NCBI GenBank assembly: GCA_963575675.1
Contig: CAUYUA010000044.1
Coordinates: 1 to 64,000 of the forward strand
Length of the DNA stretch: 64,000 bases
From: CAUYUA01 sp963575675
Lineage (GTDB): Bacteria > Pseudomonadota > Alphaproteobacteria > Azospirillales > Azospirillaceae
Direction of reading: 5' to 3'
Shown: in pieces, positions 25,755 to 33,514 of the stretch
Numbering within the stretch: position 1 is the stretch's first letter
Layout of the letters: each line of letters starts with the position of its first letter
Notes under the pieces: model-generated
Databases searched by the model: none
Told to the model about the DNA's origin: nothing
Seen by the model: only the letters and a program-made list of their open reading frames with translations
Position numbers and translations under genes: made by a program

Positions 25755-26744
25755 GTGACGACTCTTGTGACCGGCGCGACGGGGTTTTTGGGGTCCGCCG
25801 TGGCGCGCAGTTTGATTGCGAGAGGGGACAAAGTTCGCGTTTTAGTGCGCGCGTCGAGCCCAAGGTCCAATTTGGATGGAATGTCGGTTGAAGTCGTTGA
25901 AGGAGACCTTGCCGACCCTGTGTCGTTGCGCCGTTGTCTGGTGGGGTGTTCGGCGCTGTATCATGTGGCTGCGGATTATCGGTTATGGGCGCCGCAACCA
26001 CAGAGTCTTTATCGCATCAACGTCGACGCTACGCGAGATTTGTTGTCGGCTGCGGTGGAGGTGGGTGTTTCGCGGATTGTGTACACCAGCAGCGTCGCCA
26101 CTCTGGGGATGAATCCCGATGGAGCCTCTGCGGATGAAGAGACGCCGGTTGCGTTGGATCAAATGATTGGTCATTATAAGCGTTCGAAGTTCCTGGCCGA
26201 GCAGGAAGTTCTTCGGTTGACGCGTGAGAAGAAGGCGCCGGTGGTGATCGTTAATCCATCGACTCCGGTTGGGCCACGAGACATAAAGCCGACGCCGACG
26301 GGGAAAATGGTCGTTAACTCGGCTGCGGGGCGAATGCCCGCCTATGTTGACACAGGGTTAAATATCGTTCATGTCGATGATGTCGCATTAGGTCATTTGT
26401 TGGCGTTCGAAAGAGGATTGGTTGGCGAGCGTTATATTTTGGGGGGAGAAAATCTATCTCTTTATGAGGTGTTTTCGATGATTGCGGCATTGACGGGGCG
26501 TTGTGCGCCACGGGTGCGATTGCCGCATTGGGTGTTGTTGCCGGTGGCGCTGGCGTCGGAAGGGTGGTCGCGTTGGGTGAGCGGTCGCGAGCCTGTGGTG
26601 ACTTTGGATTGCGTTCGTATGGCGCGGAAGAAGATGTTTTTTACATCGGCTAAGGCGGAACGGGTGTTGGGGTATCGAGCGCGTCCGGCGGTTGAGGCGT
26701 TTCGTGACGCTGTGACGTGGTTGCAGGAAACCGGCCGTCTTTAG
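25755..26744 (+). CDS. hpnA: NAD-dependent epimerase/dehydratase, HpnA-like
   Basis: The 329-residue protein starts at GTG 25755, which gives VTTLVTGATGFLGSAVARSL; AGGGG lies 9 nt upstream. It is an extended short-chain dehydrogenase with the TGATGFLG Rossmann motif, a YTSSVATLG strand with catalytic Ser/Thr, and the active-site pair Y-x-x-x-K in HYKRSKFLAE. The segment VNPSTPVGPRDIKPTPTGKM is characteristic of the hopanoid-associated sugar epimerase HpnA. The precise reaction of HpnA is not firmly known. No other hopanoid genes are in the window, so the name rests on sequence resemblance only. Confidence 0.8.
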   Translation: MTTLVTGATGFLGSAVARSLIARGDKVRVLVRASSPRSNLDGMSVEVVEGDLADPVSLRRCLVGCSALYHVAADYRLWAPQPQSLYRINVDATRDLLSAAVEVGVSRIVYTSSVATLGMNPDGASADEETPVALDQMIGHYKRSKFLAEQEVLRLTREKKAPVVIVNPSTPVGPRDIKPTPTGKMVVNSAAGRMPAYVDTGLNIVHVDDVALGHLLAFERGLVGERYILGGENLSLYEVFSMIAALTGRCAPRVRLPHWVLLPVALASEGWSRWVSGREPVVTLDCVRMARKKMFFTSAKAERVLGYRARPAVEAFRDAVTWLQETGRL

Positions 26745-26834
26745 GGGCTGTCCGACTTTAGGGTCTGTCCGGACAGGCTCTTCGTATTCGACGCTTACGG
26801 AGGCCGTTCACACAGACAAACGGTTCCAGAGGAG

Positions 26835-26910
26835 GATCGCTTCGCGAATAAGGGGAGCTTTCGCTCTCCCCTTATAATCCCCAGCGACCAGGAACACAGT
26901 CCCTGGACCC
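26835..26910 (-). repeat. dispersed 76-bp repeat, single copy
   Basis: This copy runs in the reverse orientation from GATCGCTTCGCG to CCCTGGACCC. The central stem has compensating changes: AAGGGGAGC pairs with GCTCTCCCCTT where other copies have longer G and C runs. It lies between the convergent genes hpnA and the CRTAC1-like gene. Confidence 0.95.
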
Positions 26911-26940
26911 ATCTAATTCTGTTGTTTTCGTTTATCACTT

Positions 26941-28305
26941 CTACTCAGGAGGATAGGGAACGGTTAAAACGCGGCCAACTGGCGGATCGTTAATCACGAC
27001 TTCTGTTCCATTCGGCCAGAAGATTACAATTTTTTCCACATTCGTTACGTGACCCAGTCCGAAATGAGCTGTCGGCTCCATTTGGCTCAAGTATCCTCCT
27101 CCGGCACAAATTGCGCGGCGCTGAGTTCGGCCCCCTGCAATGCATGTCACTATAGCGCCGCGAGCTGGCGCTCCCGCCGCCGTCAGCGGCATAACACGCA
27201 CCCAAGCGTTATTATTCTGCGGTGTTCGATATACGCTCACGGAATGAGAAGTCGATTCATTGTGACAAAGTAACAATTCTAGTCGCCCATCGCCATCGAT
27301 ATCACATGCAACGGCGCCGACTCCGTGATTGCGCGGCTCCGCCGCATCGCCGATTTCGATTTCTTGCCACTGATCATGCCGCCAACCGAACAACCGATTG
27401 GGTTGACCGAAGTTGTGGAAGAATAGTTCTTCATACCCGTCGTTGTCGAAGTCTGCGGCGATTACTGCGTTGACGCGAGAGGGCAAAGAAAGGTCCGATG
27501 GCGCAATATCGATAAAACTCCCGCCGCGTTGTGTAAATAAACGATGTGATCCCTCCCAATTTCCGCATAACAGTGCGAAGCGCCCATCGTATGGGGCGTC
27601 GACGACGGCGATTCCTCGTCCTGCTTGTCGCGCGTCCGCCAGAGGCCAACGTTCCGCGACGTCTTCGAAGGTTCCATCACCGAGGTTGCGGAATAAGAAA
27701 TTGGGCCCGTGCTCGTTGGAGACGAACAAATCCATGTGATCAGAGATTAACGGGAGTGCTGCGCATGCGCTTCCTACGGCGATCAGATCGATTCCGGCGT
27801 CTTCGGAGACGTCGGAAAGCTGCCCATGCGCATCCAGCTCATAAAGAGTAATGGGGGCGCGATTATTGGCGACGGCGAAACCATACCGCCCGCGTCCGAA
27901 GCGGTCGAGGCAAGCGACTGTGCGACCGACGTAGGGGCTGACGACTTTGTTGTTTTCCGGTTGAGCCAGTAGATCCAGCCACCTCTGGCCAAAAGAGGCG
28001 AATAGTCGATCCGATTGTTTTCGAATGTTGGAATCTTTTTCACCGTTGACGATATAAAGCTCCTCGCGTCCATCTCCGTCTATGTCTGCGGCGGCGACGG
28101 CCAGAGCGAAACCAGAGGGATCGGTTAAGGGCGTTGGAGTGCAATTCACCAATCTGCCTTTGTTCCACTTGAGAGCCCGATTGGGCGCTCCATGGCCAGT
28201 GACAATGATCTCGAAAGCCCCGTCGCCGTCGATGTCGCAGACGGCGGCGCCGAAACTCGGGTAAGCCGGAGTTTCGGCCAAGAGATGTGTGCAGTCGAGA
28301 AACAT
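26941..28305 (-). CDS. FG-GAP/VCBS repeat protein of the CRTAC1 (ASPIC/UnbV) type
   Basis: The 454-residue protein contains several FG-GAP-like blades with calcium-loop motifs such as DIDGDGAFEIIV, DIDGDGREELYIV, DFDNDGYEELFF and DIDGDGRLELLL. This is the pattern of a seven-bladed propeller. The C-terminal 90 residues (YLSQMEPTAHFGLGHVTNVE, then KIVIFWPNGTEV) match the ASPIC/UnbV domain. AAGGAG precedes ATG 28305. No signal peptide is visible, although most relatives are exported, so either the location is cytoplasmic or an unusual export route is used. Its partner or substrate is unknown. It is 69 nt downstream of tldD on the same strand. Confidence 0.85.
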   Translation of the reverse strand: MFLDCTHLLAETPAYPSFGAAVCDIDGDGAFEIIVTGHGAPNRALKWNKGRLVNCTPTPLTDPSGFALAVAAADIDGDGREELYIVNGEKDSNIRKQSDRLFASFGQRWLDLLAQPENNKVVSPYVGRTVACLDRFGRGRYGFAVANNRAPITLYELDAHGQLSDVSEDAGIDLIAVGSACAALPLISDHMDLFVSNEHGPNFLFRNLGDGTFEDVAERWPLADARQAGRGIAVVDAPYDGRFALLCGNWEGSHRLFTQRGGSFIDIAPSDLSLPSRVNAVIAADFDNDGYEELFFHNFGQPNRLFGWRHDQWQEIEIGDAAEPRNHGVGAVACDIDGDGRLELLLCHNESTSHSVSVYRTPQNNNAWVRVMPLTAAGAPARGAIVTCIAGGRTQRRAICAGGGYLSQMEPTAHFGLGHVTNVEKIVIFWPNGTEVVINDPPVGRVLTVPYPPE

Positions 28306-28323
28306 TGGGCTGCTCCTTGCTTA

Positions 28324-28348
28324 AAGAACTCGACAAGGGCGAGTTCTT
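28324..28348. terminator. hairpin between tldD and the CRTAC1-like gene
   Basis: AAGAACTCG and CGAGTTCTT form a perfect 9-bp stem with a 7-nt loop. There is no T tract, so it may be a weak terminator or an mRNA-processing or stability element in a shared transcript. Confidence 0.4.
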
Positions 28349-28374
28349 ATCGAATGAGGGGGCAGGTGGTTTAT

Positions 28375-29814
28375 TTAGGTTGCTGTTCCCCCTACGGTGA
28401 CGCCATCGATGCGTAAAGTCGGCTGTCCGACGCCGACGGCGACGCCTTGGCCGTCCTTGCCGCAGACGCCGACGCCGGGGTCTAGCGCGCAATCATTGCC
28501 GATCATTGAAACGCGGGTCAATACGTCTGGACCGTTGCCGACTAAGGAGGCTCCTTTGACGGCGGGACCGATGCGTCCGTTTTCGATCAGGTAGGCTTCG
28601 GAGGCGCTGAAGACGAATTTTCCGGAGGTGATGTCGACTTGCCCGCCGCCGAAGTTGACGGCGTAAAGGCCGTTTTTCACGGAAGCGATGATGTCTTCTT
28701 GCGCGTAATTTCCACTGCGCATAATTGTGTTGGTCATGCGAGGGAGGGGCGGATGAGCGTATCCTTGGCGTCTTCCGTTGCCGGTGGGCGCCATATTCAT
28801 CAGACGGGCGTTCATGCGGTCTTGCATATAGCCGACCAGAACTCCGTTTTCAATTAACGTAGTGCATTGGGTTGGCGTTCCCTCGTCGTCGACTGAAAGG
28901 GAGCCGCGCCGATGTTCTAGGGTTCCATCGTCCACCACCGTGACGCCGCGCGCGGCCACTTGAGTTCCAAGCAGATTGGAGAAAGCCGATATTTTTTTGC
29001 GGTTGAAATCGCCTTCCAATCCGTGGCCGACCGCTTCGTGGAGCATAACGCCGGGCCATCCCGGACCAAGAACCACGGTCATTTCTCCGGCCGGAGCGGG
29101 AACGGAGTCGAGGTTGACCAAGGCTTGACGAAGGGCTTCATCGGCGAAGGCGCGCCACGTTTCCGGCTGAAGGTAGAGATCGTAAAGGACTCGTCCGCCG
29201 CCCCCATGGGAGCCATGCTCCATGCGATCGCCTTGGGCGACCACCACGGACACGTTGAGTCGGACTTGCGGCCGTAAATCGGCGACGCGTTTGCCGTCGG
29301 GGCGGATGATCTGCACGGCTTGCCATGAGCCGGTGAGCGAGATGCTGACTTGGGCGATTCGCGGATCGCGAGCGCGCACGTAAGCGTCGATTTCGCTCAA
29401 AAGTTTGATCTTGGCGTCGAAGGGCGTCAACGACAACGGGTTGTCGCCGATGTAGAAACGGCGCGTGACGGCCTGAAGGGGGAGGGCGACGGTTCCGCCG
29501 TAGCCGCGATGCACGGCGCGCACGGTTTCGGCTGCGCGTCGAAGGGCGGCGTCCGAAAGCGAGGAGGCGTGTGCATACCCCGAAGCTTCTCCTGCCGTTG
29601 AGCGTAGGCCGAATCCTTGATTGATATCGAAGCTGGCGTTTTTCAGACGTCCGTCGTCCCAGCTCAGACTTTCCGACTGTGCGTATTCCAGAAACAATTC
29701 GCCGTCATCGGCTCCGGCCAGCGCGTCCGAGACCACCGTTTCCACGGTCGGTAGGTTGAGACCGGCGCGATTAAAAAACAGGTCGTCGGTAATGGCGAGA
29801 GCAGACGTGGACAT
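28375..29814 (-). CDS. tldD: metalloprotease TldD
   Basis: The 479-residue protein has the TldD zinc site HEAVGH (H259, E260, H264), followed by GLEGDFNRKK. It also has PTQCTTLIENGVLVGYMQDR and the C-terminal VRTGK-like stretch SLVGNGPDVLTRVSMIGND. ATG 29814 is preceded by CGGAG; the ORF is open for another 100 codons upstream but without family similarity. TldD normally forms a heterodimer with TldE and degrades unfolded peptides or matures modified peptides and toxins. No tldE is in the window. The length is normal. Confidence 0.96.
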   Translation of the reverse strand: MSTSALAITDDLFFNRAGLNLPTVETVVSDALAGADDGELFLEYAQSESLSWDDGRLKNASFDINQGFGLRSTAGEASGYAHASSLSDAALRRAAETVRAVHRGYGGTVALPLQAVTRRFYIGDNPLSLTPFDAKIKLLSEIDAYVRARDPRIAQVSISLTGSWQAVQIIRPDGKRVADLRPQVRLNVSVVVAQGDRMEHGSHGGGGRVLYDLYLQPETWRAFADEALRQALVNLDSVPAPAGEMTVVLGPGWPGVMLHEAVGHGLEGDFNRKKISAFSNLLGTQVAARGVTVVDDGTLEHRRGSLSVDDEGTPTQCTTLIENGVLVGYMQDRMNARLMNMAPTGNGRRQGYAHPPLPRMTNTIMRSGNYAQEDIIASVKNGLYAVNFGGGQVDITSGKFVFSASEAYLIENGRIGPAVKGASLVGNGPDVLTRVSMIGNDCALDPGVGVCGKDGQGVAVGVGQPTLRIDGVTVGGTAT

Positions 29815-30110
29815 AGAGCGCTCCGAAAAACAGTCGTTTGCGTAGGGTGCGCGTCCGGTGTCTGTTTGACAAAGGAGGCGCAGGCGTTTTTGCCGGTCTT
29901 CGGCCTGCTGATCTTTGGAGGGCGCGATAAGAACGCGCAAATCCGCCCGGTCGTCATGAGCGTTATTGGATATTGGACAACGGGGCCGTGTTGACGTTGA
30001 CCGTGAGCGTTCATCAAATCGAGACAACGCGAATCGAGAAACAACGAATCTGCGTGTCGAAAAGTGACGTTGCGCTTGCTCGGAAATAGCGAAGCGGATA
30101 GTGGGAGGCA

Positions 30111-30143
30111 GCAAACCTTCCGTGTAGGAGGGAAGGTTTGCTG
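30111..30143 (-). terminator. hairpin after the Ala-rich coiled-coil gene
   Basis: AGCAAACCTTCC and GGAAGGTTTGCT form a perfect 12-bp stem with a 9-nt loop, starting 12 nt after the stop codon of the minus-strand gene. No T tract follows, so termination efficiency is uncertain. Confidence 0.6.
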
Positions 30144-30154
30144 TTGGAAAGAGA

Positions 30155-32008
30155 TCAGCCTCCGGAACGGCGTTCGTGGTTTCCGGGAAAGGTGGTGAGG
30201 CGGCGGCTGATTTCTTCTATCCGTCCGCGCAACTCACCGATGTCGCCGTCGGTCGGGCCTCTGGAGACTTTGGCCGACAAGCGGTTGATATTGGTTTTGA
30301 CTTCGCCGGTTTCGTCGCGGGCGTGAGCGACTTCTTTGCGCAGGACAGCTAATTCTTCGCGGGAGGAGCCTGATTCGGTTTTGATTACGTTCATGCCGCC
30401 GCGTAGAGCGCTGATTTCGTCGCGTGCGGCGGAGAACTCGGAGCGGAACCCTGCAAGGTCTTCTTTGAGTTTGCCGATGTCTTGTCTTGTTGCGGCGATG
30501 TTTGCCGTGGCGTCTTTTCTGGCGTCGGTGGCTTCGATTTTAAGAGCGTCGAAGAGCGATCGAGCGGTAAGAGCGGTGGTTTTTGCGTCGGCTGATTCGG
30601 TCTTAGCGTTTGCAACGTCATTTTTTGCGGCCAGAGCATCAATTTTGGCGGTTTCGGCTTCGGTCTTTGCTCCAACCGCCGCGCTTTTGGCCAAAGCGGC
30701 TTCAGTTTTAGCGTTTTCGGCTGCGGCTTTTGCGCCTTCAGCGGTCGTTTTAGCGTTTTCGGCTGCGGCCTTTGCGCTTTCAGCGGTCGTTTTGGCGTTT
30801 TCGGCTGCGGTCTTTGCGCCTTCAGCGGTTGTTTTAGCGTTTTCGGCTGCGGCCTTTGCGCTTTCAGCGGTTGTTTTAGCGTTTTCGGCTGCGGCCTTTG
30901 CGCTTTCAGCGGTCGTTTTAGCGTTTTCGGCTGCGGCCTTTGCGCCTTCAGCAGTTGTTTTAGCGTTTTCGGCTGCGGCTTTCGCGCTTTCAGCGGTCGT
31001 TTTAGCGTTTTCAGCGTCAATTTTTGTGGCCGCAGCCTCGTTTTTGGCGCCCTCGGCGGCTGCTTTGGCGTCTTCTGCCGCAGTTTTTGCGTTCACGGCG
31101 TCAACTTTTGCGGCTGCGGCCTCATTTTTCGCCGATTCCGCATCAGTCTTGGCGCTGTTTGCCGCAGACTTTGCGTTTTCGGCGTTGATCTTGGCTTCTT
31201 CTACTGCGGCTCCAGCGTTTACGGCTGCGGCTTTTGCATTTTCAGCATTGACTTTGGCTTCTTCTGCTGCGGCTCCAGCATTTACGGCTGCGGCTTTTGC
31301 GTTTTCAGCGTTGGCCTTGGCTTCTTTTGCTGCGGCTTCAGCGTTTACAGCCGCAGTTTTTGCATTTTCAGCGCTGGCTTTCGCGTTTGTGGCGTCGTTC
31401 TTTGCCGCTTCGGCGTCGGCCTTGGCGGTGGCCGCCTCGTTTTTGGCGCTTTCTGCTGCGGTTTTTGCCGTTTCTATTTCCGTCTTTACGCTTTGGGCTG
31501 CGGCTTTTGCGGCTGCGGCTTCAATTTTTGCGTTTTCGGCGGCTGCGTTGGCGTTTGCCGCGTCTGTTTTTGCGTTTTCAGAGGCGGTTTTTGCCGCCGT
31601 TGCTTCGTTTTTAGCGTTTTCTGCTGCGGCTTTCGCGGCGTCGACGTCAGCTTGCACGGCCTCGAAGCGCTTACCGTTTGCGGCGGCGTCGGCTTTCACG
31701 TTTTGAGCTTCGACATTGGCGATTTCGGCGGCGGTCTTGACCGAATCGAGGATGTTTTGCAGTGACAAAACTTGATCGGAAACTTGGTCGATCGTGGCGA
31801 GCTGATCTGTTCGTCCGTCTATGTCCGCCACGCGCTCGCCGATGATAACCAGAGACTCGACCAACCCGGTGAGCATCGGCTCCAAACGCCCGAGGATCGC
31901 GATGATCTCGGCTTGCGCCGCCTCTAACTTGTCGAGGCGCGCGTTGGCTTGCTCTTGTCCGGCCTCCAGTCCTTCCAGTTGGGAAAGCACCTTCGGATCA
32001 ATACTCAT
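30155..32008 (-). CDS. alanine-rich repetitive coiled-coil protein
   Basis: The 617-residue protein starts at ATG 32008 with GGAGG upstream. Residues 1-100 are a mixed helical head (SIDPKVLSQLEGLEAGQEQA). From about 100 to 480 the sequence is built of seven- and fourteen-residue units such as AAENAKTTAESAKA, with Lys, Glu and Thr around Ala. The last 130 residues are again non-repetitive and helical (SGSSREELAVLRKEVAHARD). At DNA level the most uniform part (30700-31010) is seven near-identical 42-bp units. A very long helical rod or bundle is predicted. The layout recalls KfrA-type or LEA-like proteins, but I do not assign it. No transmembrane segment or signal peptide is seen. Confidence 0.75.
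   Translation of the reverse strand: MSIDPKVLSQLEGLEAGQEQANARLDKLEAAQAEIIAILGRLEPMLTGLVESLVIIGERVADIDGRTDQLATIDQVSDQVLSLQNILDSVKTAAEIANVEAQNVKADAAANGKRFEAVQADVDAAKAAAENAKNEATAAKTASENAKTDAANANAAAENAKIEAAAAKAAAQSVKTEIETAKTAAESAKNEAATAKADAEAAKNDATNAKASAENAKTAAVNAEAAAKEAKANAENAKAAAVNAGAAAEEAKVNAENAKAAAVNAGAAVEEAKINAENAKSAANSAKTDAESAKNEAAAAKVDAVNAKTAAEDAKAAAEGAKNEAAATKIDAENAKTTAESAKAAAENAKTTAEGAKAAAENAKTTAESAKAAAENAKTTAESAKAAAENAKTTAEGAKTAAENAKTTAESAKAAAENAKTTAEGAKAAAENAKTEAALAKSAAVGAKTEAETAKIDALAAKNDVANAKTESADAKTTALTARSLFDALKIEATDARKDATANIAATRQDIGKLKEDLAGFRSEFSAARDEISALRGGMNVIKTESGSSREELAVLRKEVAHARDETGEVKTNINRLSAKVSRGPTDGDIGELRGRIEEISRRLTTFPGNHERRSGG
30700..31010. repeat. 42-bp tandem repeats within the coiled-coil gene
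   Basis: About seven tandem units of 42 bp encode the fourteen-residue motif AAENAKTTAESAKA with few differences. The near-identity suggests recent unit duplication and likely length variation between strains. Confidence 0.9.
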
Positions 32009-32251
32009 CGCGGCCTCCGGCTCAATCTCTCGAACATGCCCTGATTCGGAACGTTGGTTGGTTTGATGCGCGCCATGGCTTCAGCCTGCGTCCGGGCGCT
32101 TGCCGAATCGTAGGGAAGTTGCTGCGTTGAAGTAGGATTTATCGATCATCGGCATTCGATACGGTCTCAGATACGGAAGGCGCCATCCTTCCGTCAATAT
32201 GAATCGAATATGAGACGAATCGAATGAAAAATGCATTAAACGCAAAGAAGA

Positions 32252-33115
32252 TCAACCGAATAAAGCGTCTATGGCGCCTTGATCCAGTGCGGGCAAAGCT
32301 TCTTCGGGCTCTTCCTCGACGACGGGGGTGGGTTGTTTGGGCTGTTTTGGCGGCTGCGGTGGCGGCGCAGCGGGAACGGGATCGAAACCACCGTTAAGCA
32401 GACGATCAATTTCGCTTTGATCTATGCCGTTGTCGGAGGGGCCGTTGAGGAGGTGAGAATCCGGCCGCGTGTCTTTAATGTCGTCGGGAATTGGGGTTCT
32501 GTTCTGAGGCGACGCTGCGTCGCTTTCGGCGCCGTCTTCCCAAATCTTCATCATCGACATAATGCGCTGTTCTATGTAGCGCAAGGCGTTGACGACTTTG
32601 GTGGTGCGTTGCCCAGTCAGGTCTTGGAAAGAACAAGCGGTGAAGACATTCATGACCTCGCCTTCCAGATCGTCACAGAGCTGGGCGGGAGAGTCGGATT
32701 CACGGAAACGGCGGTTTAGGTCAAGGATGCGCTCGGCGGAATTGAGAATTTCAAAGGAGGCGCGCTCGGTGGAGAGAACAATTGCGTCGAGTTCGTTGGT
32801 GGCGGAGAGGATGCGATCGTTTCCGCCGTCTTTAGGGCGTAGAGAGGCGATCTCGCGTCGGGCCTGGGAGATGGAGGCGCTCATGTCTTGCAGTTCGTGA
32901 CGCAAGACGCCGATATGTTTGCTGGCGTTGGCGACCTCGATGTGTTTGCTCCACGCGTCGCGGAGGTCGGAGATCATTTTACAGACTTCGCTTGTCCCGA
33001 TGATTTGCGCGCGGCGTTGATGTTCCGCCAAAAACGCTCGCCCCCGCGGCGTCCGAGCGACGAAGCTCTGGAGTTGGTTATAGTCCTCCTCGGTGAAATC
33101 CGTGACTTTAGTCAT
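32252..33115 (-). CDS. cheZ: chemotaxis protein phosphatase CheZ
   Basis: The 287-residue protein contains the CheZ catalytic segment FQDLTGQRTTKVVNAL, keeping the Asp and Gln that contact the CheY phosphorylation site. It lies within a long helical hairpin (about residues 60-200). CheZ dephosphorylates CheY-P. The C-terminal tail ends in LDQGAIDALFG, in the place of the CheY-binding helix of enterobacterial CheZ. A second similar peptide (GIDQSEIDRLLNGG) lies at residues 230-243, separated by a Pro-rich linker. GGAG precedes ATG 33115. No other che genes are adjacent; the chemoreceptor is 15 kb away. Confidence 0.93.
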   Translation of the reverse strand: MTKVTDFTEEDYNQLQSFVARTPRGRAFLAEHQRRAQIIGTSEVCKMISDLRDAWSKHIEVANASKHIGVLRHELQDMSASISQARREIASLRPKDGGNDRILSATNELDAIVLSTERASFEILNSAERILDLNRRFRESDSPAQLCDDLEGEVMNVFTACSFQDLTGQRTTKVVNALRYIEQRIMSMMKIWEDGAESDAASPQNRTPIPDDIKDTRPDSHLLNGPSDNGIDQSEIDRLLNGGFDPVPAAPPPQPPKQPKQPTPVVEEEPEEALPALDQGAIDALFG

Positions 33116-33514
33116 TACTTATTTACTCCAGCTACTTCAGCCGCTCCGGGAAGAGTCGGGCCCGGGGCGTTGGGGCGGGGCGCGGATGGTTTCTAATTTA
33201 GGGTTTCTTGTTTATAGGAGTCGTCGTTATGAGATGTTGTTCGATAAGGATTTAATGGGTTTGAACGCGACGGTGGAGCGTATTCAAGATTTGATGAGGT
33301 CGTCACGGATGTCGTTTATGTAAGGAGGCGTTTCAGCGGAAGGTGGGGTTCAAAGCCGATATGCCGACATTAAGACACGTCGCAGCGTGATTCATGTTTA
33401 AAAAGAGTATTAACAACAAATCGAGGGCGGTTGTATATAAAAAAATTTACAGGAACTCGCGACGGCGGCGGAATGCATACGGAAACGATGTGATCCGCCG
33501 CCGTTGTCGAGCGT
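33116..33514. other. intergenic region with one possible tiny ORF
   Basis: This gap separates cheZ from aceB. A 29-codon plus-strand ORF at 33234-33323 (MLFDKDLMGLNATVERIQDL, then MRSSRMSFM) follows TAGGAG by 13 nt and has protein-like composition, but it is too short to judge. Nothing else is seen. Confidence 0.3.

Noticed and set aside
29815..30114. N-terminal 100-codon extension of tldD
   Set aside because: Composition is Arg/Ser-rich and unlike TldD; ATG 29814 has a ribosome-binding site and gives the normal family start.
30336..31706. Long plus-strand ORF (456 codons) antisense to the Ala-rich coiled-coil gene
   Set aside because: Its sequence (repeated VLAFSAAAFA) is only the reverse reading of the 42-bp repeats. 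The minus strand has the good ribosome-binding site and non-repetitive ends.
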